The position numbers and the translations under genes were made by a program. The notes under the pieces are model-generated. The model had not been told where the DNA came from and ran no database searches. It saw nothing but the letters and a program-made list of their open reading frames with translations. DNA of 64,000 nucleotides from Erythrobacteraceae bacterium E2-1 Yellow Sea (GTDB lineage Bacteria > Pseudomonadota > Alphaproteobacteria > Sphingomonadales > Sphingomonadaceae). This document shows, in pieces, positions 28,245 to 37,608 of this stretch; position 1 is the stretch's first letter; each line of letters starts with the position of its first letter. The stretch is taken from positions 124,001 to 188,000 of the forward strand of contig JADCLP010000001.1 of NCBI GenBank assembly GCA_014983025.1. Reading direction: 5' to 3'.

Positions 28245-29375
28245 ATGCCTGCCACTGAATTTGATTTTTACGAACTACTTGAAGTTTCACGCGATGCTGA
28301 TGGCGCAACCATCAAGAGCGCCTATCGCAAGCTTGCGATGAAATACCACCCTGATCGCAACCCGGGTGATGCCGAATGTGAAGCGAAATTCAAGGCAATC
28401 AATGCGGCTTACGACTGCCTGAAAGACCCGCAAAAACGTGCTGCTTATGATCAATACGGGCATGACGCGTTTCAGCAGGGCATGGGCGGTGGCGGCCATG
28501 CTGGTGGCGCGGATTTTGGTGACATTGGCGATATCTTTGAAACCATCTTCGGCCAGGCTTTTGGTGGTGGCGCAGGTGGTGCAAGGCAACGCCCGCGGCG
28601 TGGTGCTGACTTGCGTTACGACATGGAAATCACGCTGGACGATGCGTTCCATGGTAAAAGCGCAAAAATCGAAATCGAAGTTTCGCAAAGCTGCGATAGC
28701 TGCGATGGTTCCGGCGCGACACCGGGCACAGGCGAGCGCGAATGCAATCTGTGCCATGGTCATGGCAAGGTGCGCGCCAAGCAGGGTTTTTTCGTAGTCG
28801 AACGGTCATGCCCCACATGCCATGGGCGCGGCGCTGTGATCGAAAATCCATGCAAGGAATGCCGCGGGGAAGGGCGCGTTGACCGCCCGCAATCCATAGA
28901 AGTTGAAATCCCTGCCGGTGTCGATACCGGGACACGCATCCGCCTTTCTGGCAAAGGGGAAGCGGGGCCACGCGGTGCGCCCGCTGGTGATCTTTATATC
29001 TTCATCCACGTCCGCCCGCATGCTGTCTATAGCCGGGAAGGGACGACGCTGCTGATGAAGGTACCAGTCAGCTTTACCACCGCCTCCCTTGGCGGTTGTG
29101 TGGAAGTGCCTGATCTGGATGGTGGAACCAACCGGCTTGAAATTCCGGCAGGTATCCAATCGGCCAAGCAATTGCGCCTGCGCGGTGCCGGCATGCCGGT
29201 GTTGCAGGGGCGTGGACGCGGCGACCTGGTGGCAGAAATTGTGGTGGAAACGCCAACCAAGCTGACCAAGCAGCAACGTGAGATATTGGAACAGTTCCGC
29301 GAAACGGAAACCGGCGATGAATGTCCTGAAAGCAAGGGCTTTTTTGACCGGCTTAAAGATGCATTCGGGGCGTAA
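28245..29375 (+). CDS. dnaJ: chaperone DnaJ (Hsp40)
   Basis: Stimulates the DnaK ATPase and delivers substrates. A 376-residue class I J-protein: J domain with the HPD triad (KYHPDRNP), a Gly-rich region (MGGGGHAGGADFG), four zinc repeats (CDSCDGSG, CNLCHGHG, CPTCHGRG, CKECRGEG) and the C-terminal substrate-binding domains. It lies 77 bp after dnaK with the hairpin in between. Converges on the patatin-like gene. Confidence 0.96.
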   Translation: MPATEFDFYELLEVSRDADGATIKSAYRKLAMKYHPDRNPGDAECEAKFKAINAAYDCLKDPQKRAAYDQYGHDAFQQGMGGGGHAGGADFGDIGDIFETIFGQAFGGGAGGARQRPRRGADLRYDMEITLDDAFHGKSAKIEIEVSQSCDSCDGSGATPGTGERECNLCHGHGKVRAKQGFFVVERSCPTCHGRGAVIENPCKECRGEGRVDRPQSIEVEIPAGVDTGTRIRLSGKGEAGPRGAPAGDLYIFIHVRPHAVYSREGTTLLMKVPVSFTTASLGGCVEVPDLDGGTNRLEIPAGIQSAKQLRLRGAGMPVLQGRGRGDLVAEIVVETPTKLTKQQREILEQFRETETGDECPESKGFFDRLKDAFGA

Positions 29376-29386
29376 GTTGGTGGGCA

Positions 29387-31702
29387 TTAGCCCATGCGTT
29401 CGATAACTTCAGCCCTGATCATCTCAATCAAATCAGGTTTAAGCCGCCCCGCCTCCAGTTCCTCTTCCAGAATGGCCATGAATGCCGCGCGCTTGAAGCC
29501 AGTGCAGTCCTCAACCGCTATAGGGTGATCCAGGGTTGAACAGATCAGGTCAATCATCCGTTCGGCCCCATGCAGTCGACCCCATAAATAGTCGTTTTCA
29601 CGATAGGAGCGGCTGAAAAAGGCCCCGAAATTGTAGAATTCAATGCCGCGCAAGGTGGCATGGGTGCCGCCTTCGCGGATAGATCGCGCATCATCGGGTG
29701 AAATGCGATCCACCTTCACTGAATTATATTCGGTAAGCCCTTCATTATGCAGCAGGGGCAGGGTGGCAACATCATAGAATGGGAAACCTAGATAGGTCAG
29801 CAACATCCGCCGGCGGAGTGACTTGGGAACTTCATCCAATGCCTCTGCAAATAATTGCTCTGCCCGTTCATCCACCTCTTCCAGCAGCCGGTGGCCCTCA
29901 AGATAATCCAGCAGAATGCCGGGTTCGGTCAGGACATTTGCAGCAACACCAGCAAAATCCGGACCCAGTGAATCTGGATGATCACGTTCGAAATAGAGGC
30001 TGAGGATAGAATAGATCCTGTCCCGCGCCAGATCGAGCGCATCATCGGGTACCTCTGGATCTACCTCCCAATCGCGTGCCAGTCTGCGTGCCAGTAGACG
30101 CAAGCGACGGATGCGGAAGCTGATATCATGCGCACGGAAAAACTGGATCGCATCATCGCTCGCCCCGCCTTTGGGGGATGACAAGGTATCCAGCCCGCGC
30201 CGTTCCAATTCTTCGCGCAGCGCAAGTTCTATATCACCGGCATCATGCAAACCCAGCTGCGGCGCAGCATGAAAAGCCAGCGAGGCAAGCCTTTCGATAA
30301 TGCCACCAAACTTCGCCTGCGCATAAGAATGGAAGGCATATCCAGCATCCTCAGCCGCAGCCTGTTGTGCCTTGTTTCGCCAGCTTTTGAGTCGTTTGGT
30401 TGTTGGCCGGTCCAAAAACAGTGTCAGGCCAAACAGTTTTTCAACCGCGCGTTCCACGTCCGGGCGCAAGCCGTGTACGATACGGTTGATGCGCGCAGCA
30501 TCACGAGATTGCTTGTCCAGCGCCTCAAGATTGTCCCTGATCGGCTGCTCACGCGGGATAATAGAGACAGAACCGAAAATGGCTTCAAAAAAGCCCACCT
30601 CCTTCTGAAACTCATCGCCCAGCGTCGCAAAACGATCCGGTCTTGGATCGATATATACAAAACGGCGATCCACCTCGCGTTGGGCAGGGCGGCCCTGCAA
30701 TGAGGCGATAGCGCTGCCAAACGGCTTGTTCACCAGAACCGACCCATCAATCAGCGAGACATATTCGGCAGCCTGTTCACGCAAATGCACCGGCATGGTG
30801 CGGTGGAGGAAAGCACGGCGCCCACTCCATTCCCGATTTCGGCGTTCGGCCAAGCGATCAATTTCATTCAACCGCAAGGCCGGGAATGCGCCGGGGAAGC
30901 TGGCCGTGGCACGCGCGGCAAAGGTCAACTCGATCGGGTCAGCAATATCCACGCCACCTTCGCGCGGGGTCTGCCCGGCAAAGCTGATCGGCAGGCGGTG
31001 CTCGCTCTCCTTCACCACAGCCGGACTGTTCAATCGCAGCATTTCCAGGTGTCCGCGAAAATCAGTTGCAGTCACGTTCAGATCTATTGGGTGACCGGGG
31101 GGCAGCAGCGGCGGGCTTGCATCAGATGTACGCATCGCTTCGAATGCGTCAAACAGCAGCCCGGAAAAATTATCGCCAGAAAACGGTGGCTGAAACCAAC
31201 GCCCACGCATGAAGCGTGAAACCTTGTGGCGCACTTCATCACGTGTTTCGGGCGCAACGCTTTCGCTCACCACATTGCCAGAGCGGCGAAGGACCCATTC
31301 GACAAAGGGTTGCGCCCAAAATTTGGCAAAACGCCACATCGGACGTGCATCAGGGTCAACCAGACGTTCTACATCGGCATTTTCCAACCACAGATCAGTC
31401 AGCGGATCGAGAGATTGGCCCGAATGTATCGCCTGGGCCAGAAAGATGGCATTTATACCCCCCGCACTGGCCCCGGTCAAAATATCGGACAGGACACGCA
31501 GCCGCATATCATGCTTGTCCTTAAGGCATTCCAGCAAGTCCCAATACACCTGCTGTGTGCCGCCCTGGATCGTCTCACCAGCTGTAGAGGCGCGGCTTGC
31601 CCGGGTGAGCTGCCATAATTCCTTGGTGACGCCATGCATATAGACCGCCAGGCTGACACCGCCATAACAGACCAGCGCGATCCTGAGTTCCTTTTGCCGC
31701 AT
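29387..31702 (-). CDS. patatin-like phospholipase with DUF3376 region
   Basis: From the ATG at 31702 the product is 771 residues, starting MRQKELRIALVCYGGVSLAVYMHG. The serine lipase elbow is GASAG (77-81, Ser79) and the catalytic Asp is in SLIDGSVLVNKPFG, giving the Ser-Asp dyad of patatins (DGS in place of DGG/A). The large C-terminal half resembles DUF3376 and is mostly helical. No signal peptide. Presumably a cytoplasmic lipid acyl hydrolase. It is not next to any nucleotide cyclase, so a defence role is not suggested. Confidence 0.82.
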   Translation of the reverse strand: MRQKELRIALVCYGGVSLAVYMHGVTKELWQLTRASRASTAGETIQGGTQQVYWDLLECLKDKHDMRLRVLSDILTGASAGGINAIFLAQAIHSGQSLDPLTDLWLENADVERLVDPDARPMWRFAKFWAQPFVEWVLRRSGNVVSESVAPETRDEVRHKVSRFMRGRWFQPPFSGDNFSGLLFDAFEAMRTSDASPPLLPPGHPIDLNVTATDFRGHLEMLRLNSPAVVKESEHRLPISFAGQTPREGGVDIADPIELTFAARATASFPGAFPALRLNEIDRLAERRNREWSGRRAFLHRTMPVHLREQAAEYVSLIDGSVLVNKPFGSAIASLQGRPAQREVDRRFVYIDPRPDRFATLGDEFQKEVGFFEAIFGSVSIIPREQPIRDNLEALDKQSRDAARINRIVHGLRPDVERAVEKLFGLTLFLDRPTTKRLKSWRNKAQQAAAEDAGYAFHSYAQAKFGGIIERLASLAFHAAPQLGLHDAGDIELALREELERRGLDTLSSPKGGASDDAIQFFRAHDISFRIRRLRLLARRLARDWEVDPEVPDDALDLARDRIYSILSLYFERDHPDSLGPDFAGVAANVLTEPGILLDYLEGHRLLEEVDERAEQLFAEALDEVPKSLRRRMLLTYLGFPFYDVATLPLLHNEGLTEYNSVKVDRISPDDARSIREGGTHATLRGIEFYNFGAFFSRSYRENDYLWGRLHGAERMIDLICSTLDHPIAVEDCTGFKRAAFMAILEEELEAGRLKPDLIEMIRAEVIERMG

Positions 31703-31814
31703 TGTGATGTGATGGCAGTTTTTTTGTCGAGCCGCCACGGCTTACCGTGAAATTGGCTTGGCATAACGCGAACAGACCCCCATTTTGCAAATGGGGTCCC
31801 GACGAAAGCAGGCC

Positions 31815-32459
31815 ATGAAATACCTGATTGTCCACGCACATCCTTCTAACGAAAGCTTCAGCAATGCGATGACCGAAAGGGCGGTCGCGAGTTTGGAAGC
31901 CACCGGGCATTCGGTCATCGTGTCTGATCTGTATCGGATGCAATTTGACCCTATTTCCGACCGGCGAAATTTTTCCTCTGTGCTTGATTCGCAGCATTTC
32001 GACATCCAGCTGGAAGAAAAGCATGCGGCTGCAAATGATGGTTTTGTTGCTAAAATATCAGATGAAATGCGCAAACTGGAATGGTGCGATGTCCTGATTT
32101 TCCAGTTTCCGATCTGGTGGCTCAGTGTTCCGGCCATATTGAAAGGCTGGATCGATCGGGTGTTTGCCTGCGGTTTTGCCTATGGCGGGGGGCGTCATTT
32201 CGAAACAGGAATATTCAAGGGCAAGCGGGCTATGTGTGCGCTCACGCTTGGAGGCAAGGTCGAAAATTATCGCGATGGCAGCACTTATGCCGATATCGAC
32301 CATGTGCTGTATCCCATCAAGCGGGGCGTATTTGAATTTTTGGGCTTCACGGCAGTTGATCCCTTCGCCGTTTATGCGCCTACGCGGATGACCGATGCAG
32401 AGCGGGCAGATGCATTAGATGATTATGCGGCCTATTTGCTGGGGTTAGCCGGCAACTGA
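31815..32459 (+). CDS. NAD(P)H-dependent quinone oxidoreductase, flavodoxin-like fold
   Basis: A 214-residue flavoprotein related to MdaB and the NQO1-like family. It begins MKYLIVHAHPSNESFSNAM, the FMN/FAD-binding start of this fold, with FQFPIWWLSVPAILKGWIDRVF as the second conserved stretch. It would reduce quinones or nitro/azo compounds by two electrons. I chose the ATG at 31815 because AAGCAGG precedes it. Stands alone, divergent from the patatin-like gene. Confidence 0.82.
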   Translation: MKYLIVHAHPSNESFSNAMTERAVASLEATGHSVIVSDLYRMQFDPISDRRNFSSVLDSQHFDIQLEEKHAAANDGFVAKISDEMRKLEWCDVLIFQFPIWWLSVPAILKGWIDRVFACGFAYGGGRHFETGIFKGKRAMCALTLGGKVENYRDGSTYADIDHVLYPIKRGVFEFLGFTAVDPFAVYAPTRMTDAERADALDDYAAYLLGLAGN

Positions 32460-32496
32460 ACTTGCGTTCTGCAAATGTTCTGTTTATCGAACGCGC

Positions 32497-33864
32497 ATGG
32501 CCAAGCCCAAAAAACGATTTATTTGTCAGGCATGCGGCAGTGTATCACACCGCTGGCAGGGGCAATGCCCCGACTGTGCAGAATGGAACACGATGGCAGA
32601 GGATGCGCCTGCCACGGTCTTTTCGAACAAGCACGATTTGTCCAACGGCGGACGCGCGGTGGAGTTCGTCCCTCTCAACACGCCCACCGAACTGCCGCAG
32701 CGCAGCACCACCGGATTGGCAGAATTCGACCGGGCGCTGGGTGGTGGGCTGGTGCCGGGTTCAGCCATATTAATGGGCGGAGATCCCGGTATCGGCAAGT
32801 CCACCCTGTTGCTGCAGGCTGCAGCCAGTATTGCGCGCCGCGGACAAGATGTTGTCTATGTCAGTGGCGAAGAGGCAGCCGGGCAAGTGCGTATGCGGGC
32901 ATCGCGCCTTGGACTGGTCGATGCGCCGATACAGCTCGCCTCTGAAACCAGCGTGCGTGATATTTTGACGACTTTGGGTGAGATGCAGGCCCCCGCCATG
33001 CTGGTGATTGATTCTATCCAGACCATGCATTCCGATACGATAGAGGGCGCGCCAGGAACCGTTAGCCAGGTGCGCGGCTGTGCATTCGAACTGATCCGCT
33101 ATGCCAAGGAAAATGGCGTCGCGCTGGTGCTGGTGGGCCATGTAACCAAGGATGGCAGCATCGCCGGCCCGCGCGTGTTGGAGCATATGGTCGATGTGGT
33201 GATGAGTTTTGAGGGCGAACGCAGTCACCAGTACCGCATTCTGCGCGCGCTGAAGAACCGCTTTGGCCCGGTTGATGAAATTGGCGTTTTTTCCATGGAG
33301 CGGGAAGGGCTGGCAGAGGTCAGCAACCCGTCCATGCTGTTCCTTTCAGGCCGGGACCAGCCACTGGCTGGCAGTGCGGTTTTCCCCGCGCTGGAAGGGA
33401 CACGACCAGTGCTGGTGGAAATTCAGGCACTTATTGTGCGCTTACAATCAGGGGCCACGCCGCGGCGGTCAGTGGTGGGATGGGACAACAGCCGGTTGGC
33501 CATGTTGCTGGCCGTGCTGGAATCGCGTTGCGGGCTCAATTTCAGTTCGGCGGAAGTCTATCTCAATATTGCGGGGGGGTATCGCCTGTCAGATCCGGCG
33601 GCAGATCTTGCTGTGGCTGCCGCCCTGGTTTCTGCCTTGGCGGACAGGCCATTGCCGCAGCAGAGCGTGTGGTTTGGAGAGATTTCCCTGGCGGGAGAGA
33701 TTCGTCCTGTTGCGCACTCATCCCTGCGGCTGCGTGAATCAGCAAAACTTGGCTTTGCCCGCGGTTACGGCCCATCCGATGCCAAGACCGGGTCATCCGC
33801 CCTGGAATATTTCGGAATGGCTCAATTGGCGAACCTCGTTGACCGGATCATGGCAAACGCATAA
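32497..33864 (+). CDS. radA: DNA repair protein RadA
   Basis: A 455-residue RecA-like branch-migration protein. N-terminal C4 zinc finger (C10, C13, C24, C27), Walker A GDPGIGKST, the RadA-specific KNRFG motif in LRALKNRFGPVDEIG, and a C-terminal Lon-protease-like domain with GDL/GEIRPV reading (FGEISLAGEIRPVAHS). 9 bp upstream of the cvpA-like gene, a pairing common in alphaproteobacteria. Confidence 0.95.
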   Translation: MAKPKKRFICQACGSVSHRWQGQCPDCAEWNTMAEDAPATVFSNKHDLSNGGRAVEFVPLNTPTELPQRSTTGLAEFDRALGGGLVPGSAILMGGDPGIGKSTLLLQAAASIARRGQDVVYVSGEEAAGQVRMRASRLGLVDAPIQLASETSVRDILTTLGEMQAPAMLVIDSIQTMHSDTIEGAPGTVSQVRGCAFELIRYAKENGVALVLVGHVTKDGSIAGPRVLEHMVDVVMSFEGERSHQYRILRALKNRFGPVDEIGVFSMEREGLAEVSNPSMLFLSGRDQPLAGSAVFPALEGTRPVLVEIQALIVRLQSGATPRRSVVGWDNSRLAMLLAVLESRCGLNFSSAEVYLNIAGGYRLSDPAADLAVAAALVSALADRPLPQQSVWFGEISLAGEIRPVAHSSLRLRESAKLGFARGYGPSDAKTGSSALEYFGMAQLANLVDRIMANA

Positions 33865-33873
33865 TTCACGCCC

Positions 33874-34395
33874 ATGAATCTATTTGATATCATTGTCGTG
33901 ATTATCGTCGGCGTTGCCGCCATCGGTGGCTTCATGCGCGGCCTTGTACAAGAAGTGCTGTCACTTGCAGCCTGGGCTTTGGCGGCTGTGGCGATTTATT
34001 CGCTGCATCAACCGCTGACCGAACAACTCAGCAATTATTTAGAAAGTGATCCTGCGACTGCCATTCTGGCCTTCGCGTTGCTGCTGCTGATCCCTTATGC
34101 CGCGATGAAGGTTATTGCCAACAATGTGGGCAAGGCATCGCGCAATTCTATCCTTGGCCCTATCGACAGGGTGTTGGGGTTTGGATTTGGCCTTTTGAAA
34201 GGCGCACTGATCACTGTATTTGCCTTTTCTGTTCTGGTGCTGGGGTATGACACAGTATGGGGTTACAAGGGGCGGCCAGAATGGATCGTGGCGGCTCGAA
34301 GCTATCCCTTCATTGATGCCGCCTCGCGTGATCTGGTTGCGATCATCGCCGAAAGGCGGGCGCAGCTGCAGAAAGAGTCGGACGCCGCCGAATGA
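33874..34395 (+). CDS. CvpA family membrane protein
   Basis: A 173-residue protein with four predicted helices, beginning MNLFDIIVVIIVGVAAIGGFMRGLVQE, which is the CvpA family pattern (named from colicin V production, function still unclear). The C-terminus is hydrophilic and basic-acidic. Between radA and an Fe-S scaffold gene, with which it overlaps by 4 bp. Confidence 0.88.
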   Translation: MNLFDIIVVIIVGVAAIGGFMRGLVQEVLSLAAWALAAVAIYSLHQPLTEQLSNYLESDPATAILAFALLLLIPYAAMKVIANNVGKASRNSILGPIDRVLGFGFGLLKGALITVFAFSVLVLGYDTVWGYKGRPEWIVAARSYPFIDAASRDLVAIIAERRAQLQKESDAAE

Positions 34396-34832
34396 GTGCT
34401 GGTTCAACCGGCAAGCTCTACACACCGCAATTGCTTGCCCTGGCCACACAATTGGCCGTATTTCCGCTGGATCGGGAATTTCAGCTAACAGCATCTCTTC
34501 GTTCGCGTAGCTGCGGCAGCACATTGTCTCTGGGCCTCGATCTTGATCAAGATGGGCGCATTTGCGCCATTGGCATGAAGGTTTCCGCATGCGCAGTTGG
34601 CCAAGCTTCGGCCACTGTGATGGCGCAATCAATGATGGGGCAGAGTGTATCCTGCATCATGGCTGCGACGGATGAAATTGATACCTGGTTGGCTGGTAAG
34701 GGGAATTTGCCTGAACTGTCTGGCTTCGCAGTGCTGGAAGCTGCGCAGCCATATCATGGCCGGCACGAAGCCTTGCTCTTGCCGTGGAAGGCCGCATGTG
34801 ACGCGCTTTCCAATGCGCATGGCGCCAGCTAG
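34392..34832 (+). CDS. iron-sulfur cluster assembly scaffold protein (IscU/SufU-like)
   Basis: A 146-residue protein with three spaced cysteines in IscU-like settings: RSRSCGSTL, SACAVGQASATVM and WKAACDAL, which would bind a nascent Fe-S cluster. It is shorter and more diverged than IscU, matching the stand-alone NifU-N-like proteins of alphaproteobacteria. It overlaps the CvpA gene by 4 bp. Confidence 0.82.
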   Translation: MSAGSTGKLYTPQLLALATQLAVFPLDREFQLTASLRSRSCGSTLSLGLDLDQDGRICAIGMKVSACAVGQASATVMAQSMMGQSVSCIMAATDEIDTWLAGKGNLPELSGFAVLEAAQPYHGRHEALLLPWKAACDALSNAHGAS

Positions 34833-34869
34833 AGCAGCTAATCAGCAAGACAGGGGGGGGACAGCATCA

Positions 34870-36507
34870 ATGTCAGAGGCTGCGGCACTTGCAGGTAGAG
34901 AGCCTAGTGAAAAAGAAATCCGTTTGGTCATTGCCGCCAGTTCAGCGGGAACCGTGTTCGAATGGTATGATTTCTTTATTTACGGCACACTTTTTGCCCT
35001 GATCGGCAAGGCTTTCTTCCCCAGCGATAATGAAACCTTGCAGGTCTTGCTGGTTTGGGCTGGCTTTGCGATTGGTTTCGGCTTCAGGCCCCTGGGCGCG
35101 ATCATGTTCGGCTTTCTGGGTGACAAGCTGGGGCGCAAATATACATTTCTGGTAACTGTTACCCTGATGGGTATTGCCACGGCTGGTGTAGGCCTGGTGC
35201 CGAATGCCGCCAGTATTGGCTTATGGGCGCCAGCCATCGTAATTTTGCTTCGAATTTTGCAAGGATTGGCCTTGGGCGGCGAATATGGTGGTGCAGCGAT
35301 TTACGTTGCGGAACATGCCCCGCCTGCAAAACGTGGCTTTTACACCAGCTTCATTCAGGCCAGCGTGGTCGGCGGATTTGTATTGTCTATCATAGTTGTA
35401 CTGGCATGCCGTGCATTAATCCCGTCAGATCAATTCGCTGAATGGGGCTGGCGTATACCATTCCTCCTCTCTGTCATCTTGCTGGCCATTTCGCTGTGGA
35501 TGCGCCTGAAACTGTCGGAAAGCCCGGTGTTTCAGGCAATGAAGGCAGAAGGCGAAATTGCCGGAAATCCTTTTGTCGAAAGCTTCACTTATCCCGGCAA
35601 CCCCAAGCGGATATTTGTTGCGCTGTTCGGTGTGACCGGGATTTTGACGACAATCTGGTACACCGCATTCTTTTCCAGCCTTTCATTTCTGCAACGCGAT
35701 ATGCGCCTGGATGCTGAAACAGTGGAGCTGATCATGCTGGCTGCGGGCACGATCGCCATGACGTTTTACATATTCGTCGGCAAATGGTCTGACCGCGTGG
35801 GGCGGAAAAAACCGATCATCATCGGTGGCATCACGATGCTAGTGCTGATGTTTCCTGCATTCTGGTTGATTGGGCATCTTGCCAATCCTGGCTTGGCAGA
35901 AGCGGCGGAACGCAATCCTGTGGTTGTATCTGGCCCGCAATGCGTGACAGATCCCTTTGCCGAATTGTTTGATCGTGAACAGAGTGACTGTGGCAAGATC
36001 CTGGGGGCTCTGACATCAAGTGGGGTGGCCTATGCACTGGAACCCGGCAACACATTGAGCCTTACCGTCAGTGGCAATGATGTGACCATTGAAAAAGACT
36101 GGTTCTCAAGCGCTGCTGTGATGCGAGATGGTCTGCAAAGTCATTTGAGCAATGCAGGATTCGACTTTTCGCTCCAGCAGCCTCCATTCATCAATCTGGC
36201 AGGAATTGTTGGTATCCTGTTGGTGTTCGGGGCGCTCTCTGCCCTGACCTATGGATCGGTAGCTGCATTGCTCAGCGAAATGTTTCCGCCGCGTATTCGC
36301 TACAGTTCCATGTCCATTCCCTATCACATCGGCGCTGGTTATCTGGGCGGTTTCCTGCCGCTGATTTCAGGGGTAATCGTGGCCAGCACAGGGAATATCT
36401 ATTCGGGTCTCTGGTACACATGGGTTGTGGTGGCATTTGGCCTGGTCGTGGCATGGTGGGGCATACCTGATGGGCCTCCCAGAGATTTTACAGATGATGT
36501 TAGCTAA
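34870..36507 (+). CDS. MHS family MFS transporter with a periplasmic insertion
   Basis: From the ATG at 34870 it is 545 residues with 12 hydrophobic segments. GTVFEWYDFFIYG in helix 1 and GEYGGAA around helix 4 mark the metabolite:H+ symporter family (ProP, KgtP, ShiA). The loop between helices 9 and 10 is enlarged to about 90 residues (about 345-438), with two cysteines (QCVTDP and SDCGKI) and beta-rich SLTVSGNDVTIEKDW; by topology this loop is periplasmic. The substrate is unknown. The 3' end overlaps alr by 14 bp. Confidence 0.83.
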   Translation: MSEAAALAGREPSEKEIRLVIAASSAGTVFEWYDFFIYGTLFALIGKAFFPSDNETLQVLLVWAGFAIGFGFRPLGAIMFGFLGDKLGRKYTFLVTVTLMGIATAGVGLVPNAASIGLWAPAIVILLRILQGLALGGEYGGAAIYVAEHAPPAKRGFYTSFIQASVVGGFVLSIIVVLACRALIPSDQFAEWGWRIPFLLSVILLAISLWMRLKLSESPVFQAMKAEGEIAGNPFVESFTYPGNPKRIFVALFGVTGILTTIWYTAFFSSLSFLQRDMRLDAETVELIMLAAGTIAMTFYIFVGKWSDRVGRKKPIIIGGITMLVLMFPAFWLIGHLANPGLAEAAERNPVVVSGPQCVTDPFAELFDREQSDCGKILGALTSSGVAYALEPGNTLSLTVSGNDVTIEKDWFSSAAVMRDGLQSHLSNAGFDFSLQQPPFINLAGIVGILLVFGALSALTYGSVAALLSEMFPPRIRYSSMSIPYHIGAGYLGGFLPLISGVIVASTGNIYSGLWYTWVVVAFGLVVAWWGIPDGPPRDFTDDVS

Positions 36508-37534
36508 ATCACCGCCGGCCAGTCTGCGTTTATCCGTCGATCAATCTGCGCTCGCCAGCAATTGGCGCGCTTTGGATCATATGTCTGGCACGGCTCTGGC
36601 TGGTGCAGCGGTAAAGGCAGATTGTTATGGTCTGGGCGTAGAAGCCTGCGTGCCTGCATTACGCGATGCCGGCGCGAATGAATTCTTTGTTGCGCATTGG
36701 TCAGAGGTGTCAGACGTTGCGAGACACGTCCCGCCTGCACAGATTGCCGTACTACATGGGCCACTGATCGATGCAGATGTGGCTTATGCCTGCGCGACAG
36801 GTGCTGTGCCAGTTATCAATTCGCTGGAACAAGCAATACGCTGGGCAGGCGGCGGCGGCGGGCGCTGCCATGTCATGGTTGATAGCGGGATCAATCGCCT
36901 TGGCTTGAGCCCTGCCGATCTGGCTGATCCTGCCATTGCCCGGCTCGACATCGATATTCTGATGTCGCACCTCGCCTGCGCGGATGAGGATAGCGCGATG
37001 AACGCACGCCAGCTTGCCCGCTTTCAGCAAATTACCCCGCAAGTAAACCATCGCCGCTTGAGCCTGGCCAATAGTGCGGGCGTGGCCTTGGGCAGCAAAT
37101 ATGCCTTTGATCTGACGCGCCCCGGCCTTTCGCTTTATGGCGGTATTCCCCGGCCGGAACTGGCGGAAGTGATCCGTCAGGTCGCCACACCGCAAGCCGC
37201 ACTGATTCAAACCCGCCAGATCTCAGCCGGAGATAGCGTGGGATACAATGCCACCTTCACCGCCACGCATGCGATGCGAATTGGCGTTGTGTCATTAGGC
37301 TATGCCGATGGTATCCTGCGCGCGTGGAGTGGGGCGCATTTCAAATACGGCGAATGTGAATTGCCGATCCTGGGCAGGGTTTCGATGGACATGATCGTTA
37401 TCGATCTGTCTGCTGCACCAGATTTGCGGGAAGGGGATTGGGTGGAACTGCCTTATTTTCTGCCCACTGCTGCGCAGCAAACCACTCTATCTCAATATGA
37501 ATTACTGACCCTGCTTGGGACACGACTGAAGTAG
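36494..37534 (+). CDS. alr: alanine racemase
   Basis: PLP-dependent enzyme converting L- to D-alanine for peptidoglycan. The 346-residue product has the PLP lysine in GAAVKADCYGLG (K41), the glycine-rich HVMVDSGINRLG and the catalytic Tyr in SVGYNATF. The start lies inside the MFS gene (14-bp overlap); ATG codons at 36494 and 36497 are both possible and an earlier in-frame ATG exists. Slightly shorter than average but complete. Confidence 0.92.
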   Translation: MMLAKSPPASLRLSVDQSALASNWRALDHMSGTALAGAAVKADCYGLGVEACVPALRDAGANEFFVAHWSEVSDVARHVPPAQIAVLHGPLIDADVAYACATGAVPVINSLEQAIRWAGGGGGRCHVMVDSGINRLGLSPADLADPAIARLDIDILMSHLACADEDSAMNARQLARFQQITPQVNHRRLSLANSAGVALGSKYAFDLTRPGLSLYGGIPRPELAEVIRQVATPQAALIQTRQISAGDSVGYNATFTATHAMRIGVVSLGYADGILRAWSGAHFKYGECELPILGRVSMDMIVIDLSAAPDLREGDWVELPYFLPTAAQQTTLSQYELLTLLGTRLK

Positions 37535-37540
37535 TAACAG

Positions 37541-37568
37541 TTGCAATGTTGCACTGCAGTTTGTGCAA
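37541..37568. promoter_or_regulatory. candidate PhaR operator
   Basis: TTGCAC-N8-GTGCAA (37549-37568), a perfect inverted repeat, with an extra TTGCAA half-site at 37541-37546. It sits 40-70 bp before phaR. PhaR proteins repress their own genes by binding TGC/GCA-rich repeats, so this is a natural candidate. Not tested. Confidence 0.5.
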
Positions 37569-37608
37569 GTGCTAAGTCGAATATCGATTCTTGTACGGGA
37601 ATTCGCAC

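Noticed and set aside
29387..31702. Patatin-like protein as a CBASS/anti-phage effector
   Set aside because: No cyclic nucleotide synthase or defence neighbour; length and DUF3376 region match a general lipase group.
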